A stretch of DNA of 64,000 nucleotides from positions 33,790,274 through 33,854,273 of the forward strand of contig NW_023998414.1 of the NCBI RefSeq assembly GCF_014805625.2. Reading direction: 5' to 3'. The stretch is from Glossina fuscipes (lineage: Eukaryota > Arthropoda > Insecta > Diptera > Glossinidae). The notes beneath the pieces are model-generated. The model ran no database searches. It was not told the DNA's origin and worked only from the letters and a program-made list of their open reading frames with translations. This document shows, piece by piece, positions 35,762 through 49,780 of this stretch (the first letter of the stretch is position 1; every line of letters starts with the position of its first letter). The position numbers were made by a program, and so were the translations under genes.

Positions 35762-35786
35762 CTTTTCATACAATTCTCAGAGACAT
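35758..35786 (-). promoter_or_regulatory. Two short upstream ORFs chained by ATGA overlaps to the Tomosyn start
   Basis: Upstream of the start codon the minus strand has ATG at 35786 opening a six-codon ORF (MSLRIV) that ends with TGA at 35768-35766. Its stop overlaps a second ATG at 35769, which opens a three-codon ORF ending with TGA at 35760-35758. That stop overlaps the main ATG at 35761. The arrangement is direct from sequence. A role in translation depends on the mature 5' leader containing these bases, which is unknown. Confidence 0.45.
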
Positions 35787-35839
35787 GTAGAAATTCTTGC
35801 TTGTTTATGGATTCGCGTTTTTTTTTTTTTTTTTTGGTT

Positions 35840-35870
<31 letters not shown>

Positions 35871-35895
35871 ATATGTTTCAGGTTTTTTTTTTTTT

Positions 35896-35931
<36 letters not shown>

Positions 35932-36045
35932 AGATAAACTTTGTTATTTTATTCTTATTTTAAGTAATCCATTAATCCCTGAAAGAAAAAAAGTTAAAAG
36001 TTAAATTTGAATTTAATTACATTTTTCGAAATAAATGAATAAATA

Positions 36046-36127
36046 GTAACTGTATTTAAAAAGTTGAATCTCGACTTGAATGAATAGTATCTGTATTTAA
36101 AAAGTTGAATCTCGACTTGATTGAATT
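36046..36127. repeat. 41-bp tandem duplication
   Basis: The unit at 36046-36086 contains CTGTATTTAAAAAGTTGAAT and TCGACTTGAATGAAT. It is followed by a second copy at 36087-36127 with a few substitutions. It lies about 280 bp upstream of the Tomosyn start codon. Confidence 0.85.
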
Positions 36128-38405
36128 CTTATCCTTGTGTTTCACGTAACACATATATATAAATATATATATTAATATATTAGGGTAGAGATTAATTATT
36201 AAGTACAAGCTTATACATTCAACACTTTTTTTACCCGATTTTGAAATAAGACGATTCTCTAATACGAACAAATACAACTCTTTTTACACGAATTTTTTGT
36301 ACTAATTTCCCCAGTATCTTACAGTATTTTATGTATACAATACATAAAGTAGAATTGGGGGAATACCACGATCAAAAGAGGATCGGTTTATGTCCACAAA
36401 AGGTTGATTAACTTGATCTCTATTACTAACGAACAAAGTTCTTTATTTGAATCAAGTCCGACAGTCGTGCTAAACATATTTGATATTTCTACTGATTGTC
36501 TATAGTTTTGATCCACTATGTAATGAACGTACAGGCTTGTTATCAGGTAGCGATGAATAGCTGCGAAACTTAATTTCAATTTAGCCTTTTATATGTGCTA
36601 CTTATGGACTAAATTTTCCCTATACACTTATTGGAATTCTATGTTTATTTACCTATTTTTTTTTTTTTTGGTAATATGGATTTTAACACAACTTTTTTTG
36701 CGCGGTTTTTTGAAAATTGGCAAATATTTAGATTTTTTTGCATTCTATATGATTTTTTAAAGTTATGGAACATATTTCCCAAAATTTACCAAATACCGCA
36801 TGTATATTTTTATAGGTTTTTTTTTTTTGCACGAACATATCTACCGTGTAAAAAAAAAAGAGTTGAGTTTGTATACTTTAAAAAGCGGGATCTATATGAC
36901 TTTGTCTTATCCAGACGAAATGCTTCCTTTTATTTGTGATTCAATGAAGATAAAAGAATACAATCATCTTTGAAGTTCTTAAGGATTTCTGAAGCGTTAA
37001 TTTAATTTAATTTGAAATTTTCTCTTATCAAGATTTCACAAATGTGCAATTAAGATATGTCGCGGCAAAACAACATGTAAACATGTGATTGGAAAGGTTC
37101 ATGTTAGTTAATTATTAATTTATTAAATTTATAGCTTCTAACATATATATAGGCTTTGAAGTATTTTGTATATACTAATACCGTATACAGATTCGGGTCA
37201 TCCAACAAGAGATGTGTCATTTTAATTTTCACACTATTTTCGGTGCGATAGTCTTTGAAAAGTAAAACTGAGAAATTTTCCACGTCTATATGGGTTAATG
37301 CACATTCGCAAACAGCATTGACATTTTGAAAACTCATTACTCGGTTTTTGGGTATAAAGTCCACTTTTTTGAAATATTACCACAAGTCCATCGTCCTCAT
37401 CATCTATTCAAGTTAATGTTTTTCTTATATCCACTACCGAGGGATGGGGGTCCGAGAAAGTTTTGAATTTTTCAAAACCCATGTCCGTCCGCCTGCGTGA
37501 TGTGTCTTGTTCACATTCTCTTGATCGCAAAAGTGAAGATATGATAGACACATCATTGGAAATTTTTGCACGCAGGTTAGTATATATATAAAATGGGCGA
37601 AATTGATGACATCATAAGTCCGATTCACGTTTTATAAACTGTTTTTGTATGAGTGGCAAGACATCATTTTCGACATTTTATCAAGCGTAGATAGATGAGG
37701 AATTTTATTTAGTGGTCAAGTTTTGCTCGACTCTAACATTATAATTAATTTTCTTCTTCTTCTTCTTTTTCAAATGGGACCAGAAACAAACAAGAAAGCA
37801 TTCAAGAACAATGCATTTGTTGTCTTAATTAATATTTTTATAGTACACAGTTGATCTTTTCTGCCGAATGGTTAAATGTAATTAACATCTTTTCAAACTT
37901 GCTCAGCCCATATACTGCACAATCAATCCAAGTCCACGTTTAATCATGCTAACTGGATTGCAAAAGATGATTGCTCGGGCACAAAATATTCGCTACCCGT
38001 TTATCGTAAAGCTGCAATATTTTCAATGATATTTCTATTCATTAAATTTCTTATGATGACATATGAAAATTTTTAAAATAATTTGAAAGTGTTATCAAGA
38101 GATAACGATCTTAATGTGAATAATAATAACAATATCAGATAATAATAACGACAGTAACAGTAAGTGCAATAAGCGATTGGTAATGTCCTTCGATTTAAAT
38201 CATTGTGCATTCAAACAATAATGAAAACTTAAACACTATTTCTTTTGCAGCATTACTTCATACAAATAGCTTTACGAACAAATTAAATTACATTACATTA
38301 CACTCTCAGTCAGCAGTCATTCAATATATTAAACAGTTTTTCTATTTTATACACATAGTACTTACTAGCATATACAACCGAAGAACGATATATTAGAACA
38401 AAAAC

Positions 38406-38437
<32 letters not shown>

Positions 38438-40049
38438 GGCACTTGAATACTACTAAAGTAAATCCGAGGTAAAACGGGAGAACGACGACTTTGCACTCGT
38501 ACAAGCATTTTTCAGGAAAACATATAAAGATGGGATGGCAACTTCTTCGAAGCCTCGCTCAACAAATTTTCATTGTGATCGTTACCCTGAGTCTGCGTCT
38601 CTGCACATAATAGAAAAATTTCGAAAACTCATTTTAAACGAGCTCTCACTTCATGCAAACATTTGCCAGGGAAACTGTAAAGAATTATTTTGAAATTGTC
38701 TTCCGTCGCATTCGATTTTATATGTCGTTTTGTTTTGTTTTTTTTATTTTTGTTGTTGTTGTTGTTGTTGTTATAAATATTTAAGATGCGATCCAAAAGA
38801 ATCTTATATGTCCGAATTCGTATCAAATTTATTTATTTAGTTAGTTATTGGTAACACGCATTAGAGATAAGATAAGATAAATAGAAGAGGTCGAGGAAAG
38901 AGATCGGGACCGTTCTTTCAATAAAAAATTTTTAACAAACATAAGATTAGAAAATGCTATTTAGTCTTGCTTTTGTTCATCCGTCCGTCCATTCTTCCGT
39001 TTCTCGTTTACTATTAGGATAGGTCATCGTTTGCAATAATTGTGACTGACATATGGCACACAAACATCCTTATATAACGATGTCTGCTGTTCTTGCTTTC
39101 GAAAAACAAAAAAAAAAAACAAAAACAAAAACAAAAAATACTTTCTGTCTTTTTATACAGTTATAATAAAACAATCCGCCCGAGGAAGGGTGGTGGCAGA
39201 TAACCCAACAAAGTTTTTATGATATAAGGACCATCACCAAGGTTATATGCGAAATTAATTTCAATCAACTACTTATTTTCACGCCATCAAAAAAAAAAAA
39301 AAAAACAAAAAAAAAACAAAAAAAAAAAAAGCAACATTTTTCACAATTGTTGAGAAGTGTGTTACTACTTTAATAGTCGACATAAGGCGTTTGTGAATTT
39401 CTTACCTGCTTTTAATTACGACTTATAACTTTAGTGGCCAATATGAGAGGCATGCGCGACCCTTGCTTTCCTTTAAAACTAACTAAAAGTAATTCTTTGT
39501 AAAACATGAACATGAACAAAAACTATTTTTGCTTTTAAAAAAAAAAACATACACACGTTTTGCATGCCATCAATTCAACTATTTTTGCATTATTCAGGAA
39601 AAGGGCGGGGAAAGAAGCCAAAACAAAAGAAAGCCAAAACAAACAAAAAAAACAAAAACATAAGGCTTTTAGTATTCATTGTTTATAATGTTCTTTTATG
39701 GGAAAAAAAAAAAAAAAAAACAAAAAAATTTTACCCATGACCTATACTTTGGTAATCAAGTACGGATTTAGATAAAAATGAATACCCCCCTCTATGAGCC
39801 CGAGACTCATTGTAAGCTTCAACGTCCAAGTTCGTTTAGAATGTCGACGAAAGCTTAAAATGTGATGCAAGTTTGATAGTTAACGCTGTCAGGGACTCAA
39901 TAGCTTGAGTGAGGGACAAATATAATTAAAACTGACGAGTCCAAGTATCACGACGAACAATAATTTATCGGAGCCGCAAAACTTCGTCGAACATTGGTTA
40001 ACATGCGACGTTTGTTAACTTTCTTTCTTCTTTTTTTTTTTTTTTTTGC

Positions 40050-40500
40050 ATATGTCCAGCCACTTAGCGGGGACGTCTCTTATACGCGCAGGCACGATGA
40101 CGGTCAAGAAGGATTGCAGGTAGAGAAGGATGGAAAGAGAGATTCATGTTTGTGCCGGGGAGAAGTCTGCTAGTCGCCCACGAGTCTGGTGTGTCATGCG
40201 ACATACAAGCGATTCCAGTAGGAGTAATAGGGGAACGCTGAGAAAGCCTTCATCTCTTTAGAGCAGTTGCCACGGATGTATCTACACATGAGCACTACGT
40301 AGTCCACATTACGCCGAGGCTTGAATGTATCGAGAGTTTCGGACACGGTTTAGTCGCCTGCACCTGAACACCTGAGCCCTTCCCTATAGGGGCTTGACCG
40401 TCTCTAAGCAAAGTTTGGAGACTCCTTCTCACCTATGCGAGTTATACTCTTATTTCGGCTGGATGTAAGTGATGTAGTGTAAATGGTACGCTTCTCGGCT
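40050..40500. other. Higher-GC island of unknown nature
   Basis: About 450 bp is visibly richer in G and C than its surroundings and free of simple repeats. All six frames are broken by stops and no domain is recognised. It could be a decayed transposon or a conserved non-coding block. Confidence 0.4.
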
Positions 40501-41194
40501 GCAGTGAACTATTTTTCACGCCGACGTGATTGAATGCATCTTTCGACACTTCAAACATACAATATGTCTAACGAACATCATTTTGTATTTTCTTGCACAG
40601 AGCAACAACGGTTTCCTATTTTTTTTTACATTGACACTGGATTGACAAAGGAGAGGAGTTGTTCATCGTCTCTCACTATGCGTTGCAAGACAGCGATGTC
40701 TGCAATCGAAATTAATTGCATTTTATTATTATTATTATTATTTTAGACTAATGAAATGAATACTTAGACTAAAAAAAGACATTGAGCACTAGCAACACAG
40801 GCTATCGGCTCTAATTGCATTTTAAAACTTAGTCAAAGTATAATATTAAAAAAAAAAAGACCCTTTATTTTATAATATTCCTTCGATGAAGCCAATAACG
40901 GCTCCAAAGGCTTGTAAGAAGAAAATTTAATTAAATCAACAGCATGAAAATCGCTCATTCAAACACATCAGTCGCTGCTCAACTAACCGTTTAAACAATC
41001 GATAATGTTTTTCGAAATATTTAATAAGATATAGATAGATATGCATGAAGAAATTCGATCGGTGTATAGTATAACTCGTTCAGTGCTCGATACGTGCGCG
41101 ATTCTTACCTAAAATGGCTCAATACCACATAAAAATGAATGGAATGCATCAAGTCAAACCCGAGAAATATCTTAACCATATATGCCTCGAAATG

Positions 41195-41243
<49 letters not shown>

Positions 41244-42249
41244 ATATAAAATTTGAAAATCAGCGATTAAAGAGATAAAGAAAATTGAAGCAATGAAATA
41301 GGAAATCTCTGAGTCGGCACTAATATATCCAAAATTTATATCCTTCATCCTAATTCAAATATATCCAGCTCGTATAAAGATTTATTGAATTATACCGGGA
41401 ATTAGAATAAAGGCAATTACGTGACAATATAATATCTCTTACGTTTTACGTCATATTGCCTTTCCTTTCTACGAATGGGAAAAACAGAAAATCGAATGCA
41501 GTAAGGGGGAGGGGGTATATGTACAGCTCAGAGCAACGGTCAGTGCTAACATTCATTTCGACTACTATGTATAATACAAAAAACAAAAAAAATGGTAATC
41601 ACAAGAACTACATTATCTACATTACCTACACATATTAGAAAGCACTTTCGCTTGTTTATGGTTTCACACGACTTGAATTCCTTTTCGCTTTAGCGTAACT
41701 ATCGCTTAGCAATGTCAAAAGTAATGAGAATTGAAAAAAAAAAAACTTACAACAAGAAAACACATTGTTTTCTGTTACGACTAGTGACGTCACAGATCGA
41801 AGAATATACATAGAGCTAAAAGTCTGACTTAAGCAACTCAGAAAAGGATATAGAAAGCGATAAAGCTCAATATGCATAGTACAAGCTAAACTTGGTTTAA
41901 AATAATTAAAGAAAATGTTCAAGACAAAATCAAAAATGATTAGTATTAGGAATGTATAATACTGTGAACAAGACCAAGAACAAGAAAAAAATAAAAAAAA
42001 AAAGAGATGAATCTTTATTTAAACTTCATGAAATCTTGAAATTATTTATTTATTCATTTATTTATTTTTATTTTTTTTTTATTTTTTTTTTTTTTGTAGA
42101 TTGGTAGTACTGGTATATTGGTATTGTCTTTGACATCTACTGTACGTATAGTTTTCATATCAATATTGATCGATTGATGCCGACTTACATATTTACAAAA
42201 ATGAGTTTTTTTTTTTCGATTTTTACTGCATCCGTCAAACGATGATTTT

Positions 42250-42480
42250 TGACTATCATGAACATCGTGCAACACGTCATTACTAAAGATGAAAAATGGA
42301 TTTATGCATATGACCTGAAGAGAAGCGAATAATCGACTGAATATTGTGCTAAATTCAAATCCAAAAATCTTATTCAAACTGGACAGATAGCCTTTTTCGA
42401 ATATGGCGATGGTCGCACATTATGAAGTTCTTCGGCCCGGAATATTATTTAAATGTAATGAAGGCGATAAATGCAAAGAA
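42250..42480 (+). pseudogene. Mariner-family transposase relic 1
   Basis: From the ATG at 42258 the frame reads MNIVQHVITKDEKWIYAYDL, which resembles the mariner ITGDExWIYxYD block with the first catalytic Asp. A stop follows soon after. Later, in shifted frames, MVAHYEVLRP and EYYLNVMK resemble the family's VVHxEFLP and EYYLxVMxxL segments. Frameshifts and stops show an inactive fragment of about 230 bp. Family assignment is by remembered motifs. Confidence 0.65.
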
Positions 42481-43672
42481 TTTCATTTGGAAGAATAAAT
42501 AAATTTAATTTTCATACAATATTAAGCATATAAGTCCACCTTTATTTTTTGATCGCAATGATAATATAACTCATTTTCCTATATAGCATTGTTGCAATTA
42601 TATGGCAAGCGCTCTTCCAACTTCAACATTAAATAAACAAAAACAATAGCAATGGAAGGGTTAAATCAATCCATAATCTAAGATTACTAATCGACTTTCT
42701 AGGTAAAAATTACTGATCTGACTCGTCCTTTGATATGATTTTTTTTGCTGTAAAAATAATTAATACAAATAACTAAGTGAAATAAATTTAAATACCATCT
42801 TCTGATCACAACATTAACGGTCGTAGCACAAGTAAATTTGATATGAACCGATAGTGAGTTAAGAAAATGCCCGATATGCGGTCAGCTCGAAAAATTTGTA
42901 CTCGCAGTTTTAATTAAGAGTTTGATTGAAAAAATTGAAATTATTTCAACTACGAGACCATTTAAGACGATAAAAATAAGCACCAGATTAGCATTACTCC
43001 GTGAGTAATTAAAATAATGCGGACAAGTGAAATGTCCGATCATATTCTATGTGAAGACACCAAGTGTTTGACATGGTATGGTGACAAGCCGGATAGGGTA
43101 TCGTGCTCCGATCCAAAGAAGGTAGCGGTATTCATAAACATCCTAAAACTGATGGGCTAAGGGCATGAGCGTGCACAATAGATCTTCTAGGTCGCTGTAC
43201 GTCTTTTCCACGTAATTAATTAATTAAATTAAAGCAATAAAAAAAATTTGTGCGCATTTCACTAATGGTTTGCATTATTGTCCTAACGCACTTTCCTGCT
43301 TAATTTAATGAAAAGCTTCCGCTTAAACATCTTTCAGATAACACTTAACATTTCCATTAGAGATAACAAAAAGGTATGTAAGCATTTGTAAATTCCATCG
43401 ATTATTTATTATCTTTAATGTTTTCTTAAATTAATTATTTATCAATACTATAAGTAATAAAAAATGAAAACAAAAACAAAAATAATAGAAAAAAACCGTC
43501 AGTTATCTCCTCGTTCCGCATTACGATTTACAGACCTAAACGCATGCCAAGCTTGTTTAAGCACGCAACAGTCCAAAAATCGAGTGTATATAAACATGTA
43601 TTACACATTTAACTACAGGTAAGTATTTATCTCTAAATATGCTTGTATTTGTTTAGTAAGTATTGTACGAAT

Positions 43673-43882
43673 AGTAGTACTAGTAGTAGTAGCAGTAGTA
43701 GTAGTAGCAGTAGTAGTAGTAGCAGTAGCAGTAGTACTAGTAGTAGTAGTAGTAGTAATAATAGTACTAGTAGTAGTGGCATTAGCAGTACTAGTAGTAG
43801 TGGTATAAACAGTACGAGTAGTAGTGGAGTGGTGTGGTGGTACTAGTAATTGTAGTGGTAGTGGCAATAATAGCGCTAGTAG
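43673..43882. repeat. Imperfect (AGT)n trinucleotide array, about 210 bp
   Basis: AGT/AGC/ACT triplets run for about 70 units with phase interruptions. The apparent poly-Ser and poly-Thr ORFs on the two strands are this array. Confidence 0.9.
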
Positions 43883-44621
43883 TAGAGTTATGCTCTATCA
43901 TTTTCTTTCAAATGAACAACTATTCAACTGAAAAAAATAAAAAAAACAAAGAGAAAGCGTGCGCAGGCAAGAGAAACAATCTAAGAATCGAACAGAAGAG
44001 CGATAGTGGGAGGGTGAGAGAGAAATAGAGAAATAGAGAGAGAGAGAGAGAGAGAGAAAGGAAACTACACTTATCTGAACTGATGAATTTAAGGAAATTT
44101 TAACAACACATACACCTACACATTTCCAGTTTTGTTTATATAAACATCGCTATGCAGTATATATAATAATAAAAGTAATAGAGTAAATCTTTTTAATACT
44201 AATGTAAGTGGATGATTACTAAATGTACGATACGTGAAGTTCAGGCACAAATAAATGAGCGCACACAAACTCACACGCAAAGTAACATATTATCTTTATA
44301 GAGAGCAGTTACACTTACACTATAAATGCAATGTTGAAGATGCTGTGTGGCTGGTGTGTACAGAAAGCTTTGTATATATATATATATATATGTGTGTACA
44401 CTTGATGTTTAATAATGGCAATTAATAGCAATGATAAAGGGAAACGGATATGTTTGAACGGAAGTTGAATGAAACATTCTCAAAACGTAACAGAGAAAGA
44501 GAGCAATTATCGATAGAATGAGCAAAGCATAGCATTGTTATAGAAAAGAGAAAAGAAACCTAATGATGATGACGATAACGATGACGATAACGATGATGAT
44601 GACAAGGAAAAGTACCTTTCT

Positions 44622-44658
<37 letters not shown>

Positions 44659-44694
44659 CACCATCTTTATAATTATTATTATAACAAAAAAAAA

Positions 44695-44725
<31 letters not shown>

Positions 44726-45101
44726 CTTTTCTTTATTCCACCTCACTTTTTGTATCTATACAACACTTCTAGTTCACCTTATTTTCTTTTTTCTTTGGGA
44801 TTTTGCAAAAATTAAACAAATTTTGTATAATTTACTTAATAACTACATACGCACATATATATGCATATGATATATATAGTTATCTTACTCACAATTTCTC
44901 TGAACTTTTGGCCTTTTAAGAAAACGGTCGTCGTCATCACATCAACAATAAGCATTTTAAAAACGTTTTAGCAAATTTTTTTTATATATAAATTTCTATA
45001 ACATTTGTAAATATTTACGATTTTTTTTTCTTTTTTTTTTTTTCTTGTATTTAATTTTTTTTATTTAACAAAAAAATTTTTCTTTTATTATTATTTTTCT
45101 A

Positions 45102-45140
<39 letters not shown>

Positions 45141-46148
45141 CTATTTGTATATATATAAGTATACATATATTTATGTATATGTATATGCATATAAATATAT
45201 ATATATGTATATATACTTCTATATATATGTATATATGTGTATTTCATATACATATATATATATAGCTTTATTACTTTTATTTAATTTAATTAAATTTTAT
45301 ATTTTTCACATTTAATGTGTGCGTATGTGTGAAAATTCTTCTTTCTTTTTCTCATTGAAGCAATTGAATTTTTCAAGTTCTAGACATTTTCGCCAACTCA
45401 TCTATTTAAACACCAAAAAAAAAAAAAAAGTTATGTATCAATTGATTTTTCATTTTCGATTTCATGTAAGGAAAATCTTTGTTCTTCTTCTTCTTCTTTT
45501 TCTCCTCCTTTGACTTTCCCTCCTCTTGGCCCTAACGTTTTCATTTGGTCAAAAGAAAAAAAACATTTGAAATCACGACCACGACCACCATCGCCAACAA
45601 CAACAAAAAAAAAAAAAACCCATTTATTTTTTTTTTTTTAAAAATTCAAAAAAAAAAAAAAAAAAAAAAAAAACAAAAAAAAAAACAAGCGAAAATAGTT
45701 AATTATATTATATTGTTGACACGTTTCAAATATTATTAAAAACATTTGAAGTGAAATCGAATTTAATTATTTTTGCAGATTTAATTATCGAGGGAAAGCT
45801 TTAAACAAACAAAAAAAAAAACAAGACATTTTTTTCTTTTCTGAAGAACAATATAGTTTAGAATGTTGTGTTGCTTTTAAGAGGATATCACGACGAAATG
45901 ACTGCAAAAATATGTGTCGAATATTTTTGTACTAAGTATTGTTTAAAGCCTTCAATATCGGCCATGATGCGCATGTTTACAGCAATCGTGGTGAATTAAA
46001 GTAGTTGGGGAAGAAATCGCAATTATTGTCATTATTAAGCGGTACGAGGAAAAGCCGTTATATTAATTTTATCGTTTCGTTTATGGCATTCAATCGAAGT
46101 CTTAAGACTTAGACAAAAAATTTCAATTTTATATATTTCTCTGGCGAA

Positions 46149-46189
<41 letters not shown>
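46149..46189. repeat. (AAT)n microsatellite
   Basis: About 13 perfect AAT units. Confidence 0.95.
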
Positions 46190-46193
<4 letters not shown>

Positions 46194-46999
46194 TTTCAAT
46201 TAAAAGTCAATCAAGATTAAACTGGACCAATGAAAGCGCAATAATGTATGACATTTGAAAATTTCATCCTTCCCAACAGCTCTCCACAGAACTCCATTCT
46301 TCAGACGTTCAACACAGTTTAGGCCTTTAAGCAAAAAATGGAAAATTTTCTGGCTATGAAAAGGTTCAAAAAACAGGTAGCAACAACAATTTGTAGAGTG
46401 AAAGTTGCAGCATATGGACGTTCGCTATCCGCATAGATGCCGATAATTGCAAATATTTACTATTGATTAAGTAATTAATTCTACACAAAATGCATTCTAT
46501 GGATTACGGAAAATTAAGACAACACTAAGACTGGCTGCAAATACTTCAAACGATGAGTAGAAGGAAATTCTAAGCAACAAAAAAAGGCGTGGGGAGAGGG
46601 GAAAGGTTCGGGGGGAGAGCTTCGGATAAGAACTTCTCTGTTCACCATACAAAAAACACGCCCGCCTCAAAACATATATGATTTGCATATATGTAAGATT
46701 CTAAATCAAATTATCCACATCGGCTAATCGACCGGTTCGTCATCCCGTGTCCATTAACGGATATTCGCAAAAGAAAAAAAAAAAAAAAAAAAACACATAA
46801 CAAATATCTGAAACTCGTTAAATATACTATTCGCTTAAGTCCATGATACGGTATCGTATAATGTCGCGCGATCTCTTTTCTTTTTTTTGTTTAAACTAAG
46901 CGGTAAATGATATCAAAATGAATTTTCTTTTATTTAAGATATTAGTTTATGTCATTGCTCAATTTTGAAAATGATTATAGTCATCTAACTGGCCGCCTA

Positions 47000-47400
47000 T
47001 AGATTTTTGTAAAAATTCAATCCGCGAACATTAGGGTTGATTGTAATTTTTACACAAAACGCTACACTCTGATGCATAAGGTCATTGAGAGTTTGTGATT
47101 TATTTGAGTAAGCCAATGCTCCAATGTAACCCCAAGCAAAAAGTCCAACTTACTTAGTTATCGCATGATCTTTGTGACAATCTTACATAAGTATTTTTGG
47201 AGATTACACGATCATTGGACTTTGCGGCGGGGCCCCCCCCGCGCGCCCCAATAACTTGATTTTGTCACCAAATGTACGGTATGTGTTGCATTGTCTTGTT
47301 GAAGCCATATATCGTCCAAATCGAAATCATTTAATTTTTCGCAAATTTCTCTACTGTTCTCCTTTGACCATTGTACGTTCAGCCCACGAACCATACCCAA
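47000..47400 (-). pseudogene. Tc1/mariner-superfamily transposase relic 2
   Basis: On the minus strand an open stretch reads VQWSKENSREICEKLNDFDL, then DDIWLQQDNATHTVHLVTKS. This resembles the widespread DVxDIWFQQDGATCHTA block with the second catalytic Asp. Further left, about 47010-47130, LDFLLGV in one frame and LTQINHK after frameshifts recall LDFFLWGYVK and YADKPQT. A C-rich run at about 47233-47240 and several frameshifts mark it as dead. Confidence 0.65.
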
Positions 47401-47938
47401 AAGTTATTTTTATACACATAAAATTCCTTTAAGAAGAGCAGATAAGGCAAGATGTCTTAGTTAAAAAGTCAATCGACCAAATATGAACTTCATCCCATAC
47501 GCATAAAGCGTAACCGTGGGTTAATTGTTTTCGTCATAAATTTTAACAATTTCTGTACGCAGTACAACTAACTAAGTATGTATCGCATTCCAAAAATGAT
47601 GATAAGGTCCAAAGTATATTTTATCGAAATCTAAAGTGTGTTTTAATTACGGAATCATATGATGAATGACCTTGTATATATGCACAATATCGTCCGATAT
47701 CGAGCTTCGAATACGTTTGCGGTTTTAATTGCGGATATGTGCCAAGTGCTTAGTCAATAAATCAAATGTTTTACATAATTTGGATAAACATCTAATCGGA
47801 CAACCAAATGCAGTTTCCTTTCTTGCAGTTAGGCTAAAGCTACCAAAACGTGTGCCAGCGAGCAATCGTGTAAAAAGATGTAAAAAATGTCAGGTAAATG
47901 TCTTAAAGGTTAAAGAGGTTAAGTATCGACGGCACGAA

Positions 47939-47966
47939 CACGGACGGACGGACGGACGGACGGACA
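47939..47966. repeat. (GGAC)n tract
   Basis: Six GGAC units preceded by ACGAACAC and followed by AGATAAAT. The motif matches the GGAC/GACA tracts inside the dispersed repeat copies, so this may be a further degenerate copy. Confidence 0.8.
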
Positions 47967-49747
47967 GATAAATCTATTTTACAAAGAACGGAAGGAAATA
48001 TGATTTTGTATATAATATCATGGCGGTAAGCATCCAACATATCCTGAATTTTGAGTAGAGAAGCAGTAAGCAATCATATTCAAATATGTACAAAATGTAT
48101 GCAGTACGTATGTCTTTAAGTGTAAGAAAAGTAACGGAATGGATTTAAAGCTTACTCAAGTGGAGGAAAAGTCAGACTGTGTAATATAATTATAAACCGT
48201 TGCTTGGACATGTTTAAGAGCAATAGGTAAAGCGAAATAGATGCTCTTATCCGAAAAGAAAAAGAGAGATAATCGATTGCTTTAATTTCGAAAATCAGAT
48301 CGTTTTATTTCGATTTTCGGAGCATCTCACTTACTTATTATCGTTTAGTGGAAATATCTTTCTTTTCCCTTTACCCTAACGAAGCTATGGTTTTTGTCGT
48401 CTGCAAAGTTGAAAAAAATGTAAGATTAACTCATTTTTTCATATTTTCATGAAATCATGTTTAACTGCAAAGAAATTGAGGAACATCGAGATACCACACT
48501 CAAAACAAATAATGATGTCTAGGGTACGCGACTACGAGACTTGTAGTTGCATAGATTGACGAAATCTCTCTCTTCAAGTAGTTGCAATTTATTTATCCTA
48601 ATACCTTAAGGCCCAATCTTTCGAGGCAATCATTTTCGTCAATTAAACCAACCCTTCCCCCCCCCCCCCCCCTTTCTTCTTCACCCTTTGCTATTTCCTA
48701 TAGTAATTATATTTTTCATTTGATTTATCTCTGACGATCATTGGTCATTATTTGGCCGATTTAAGTCATTACTTTCATTGAGCAACGTTTAAAAAATTCC
48801 TCATTGCGGACGAGGAAGAGTTATTTCGAAATGCTCGAGAAGCATTTTAAGGTAAACTGTAAAGCTGTGATTCTTTCAAAGTAAGACTCTAAGCGAATTC
48901 ACATAATTGAACCGGGTTTTCGTCATATGTTTCTCTTATATAGATTTGAGAGATCAAATGTGTTCTTTTTATTTTTTTTCTGTTATTGTCACATAAATGT
49001 ATTGTGTCTGGAAAATGTCGAAGTCTTTAAAAGCCCAAGATGCGCTTTTAAAGGTGAAATGCGCCGTACTTTGTGTTTTTATGTTGTTAGCCGGTGACTG
49101 ATCAGATTGCCGACGCTGGAAAGCTGAATTTCGGATCTTTCGGATTCAGGCCACAGAGGCACTTGGCAGATTTTTCAATAAATAAAAACATGTTAATAGG
49201 TTGCGTCGATATTTGTTGCAGACATTGAAAATCTATGAGAAAAGATGATAAAGAAATGCTTGCAAGATCCAAATACCCCCAGGGCTTCATAGAGTCTACA
49301 CTGTTGACATTTCTTCGTGCTGACAATTGGTACTGATCCTTTGAAGGATTTGATTTCGATTGCGTTTTCTCAAAAATCGCTTCGCATTCATTATGGAAAA
49401 ACTGCATTTGAATAGTAGTTGCCTCGCAAATATAATAGCAACTACCTTACTCCCTGAGGGGCTTTGATTAACGTTTCATATTTAGACATACATATCATCT
49501 GGTATCAGTATCATGAACTTGAGCCGTCAAGACAAAAACCCACAAAGAACACGCATGGCGATCTGTTCATCAAGTCACTCCATCCGACTCATACTCATAC
49601 TCATTCAAAAATTTTTATAGGTTACTGTGTATCATATCTAAAAAGTCAATATTATCCTATAAGTTTTTTGAAAACCGTCGTCTTTCGAATGAATTTTCCA
49701 ATTTTATGCTGACTTGGAAGCTTAACTTGCTTAAAAGTCCTACATAT

Positions 49748-49749
49748 GA

Positions 49750-49780
<31 letters not shown>

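Noticed and set aside
43613..43867. Poly-Ser and poly-Thr ORFs on both strands
   Set aside because: They are translations of the AGT trinucleotide array.
49102..49407. 101-codon minus-strand ORF
   Set aside because: No family resemblance, no repeats or motifs and no splice context; length is within chance expectation for 64 kb.
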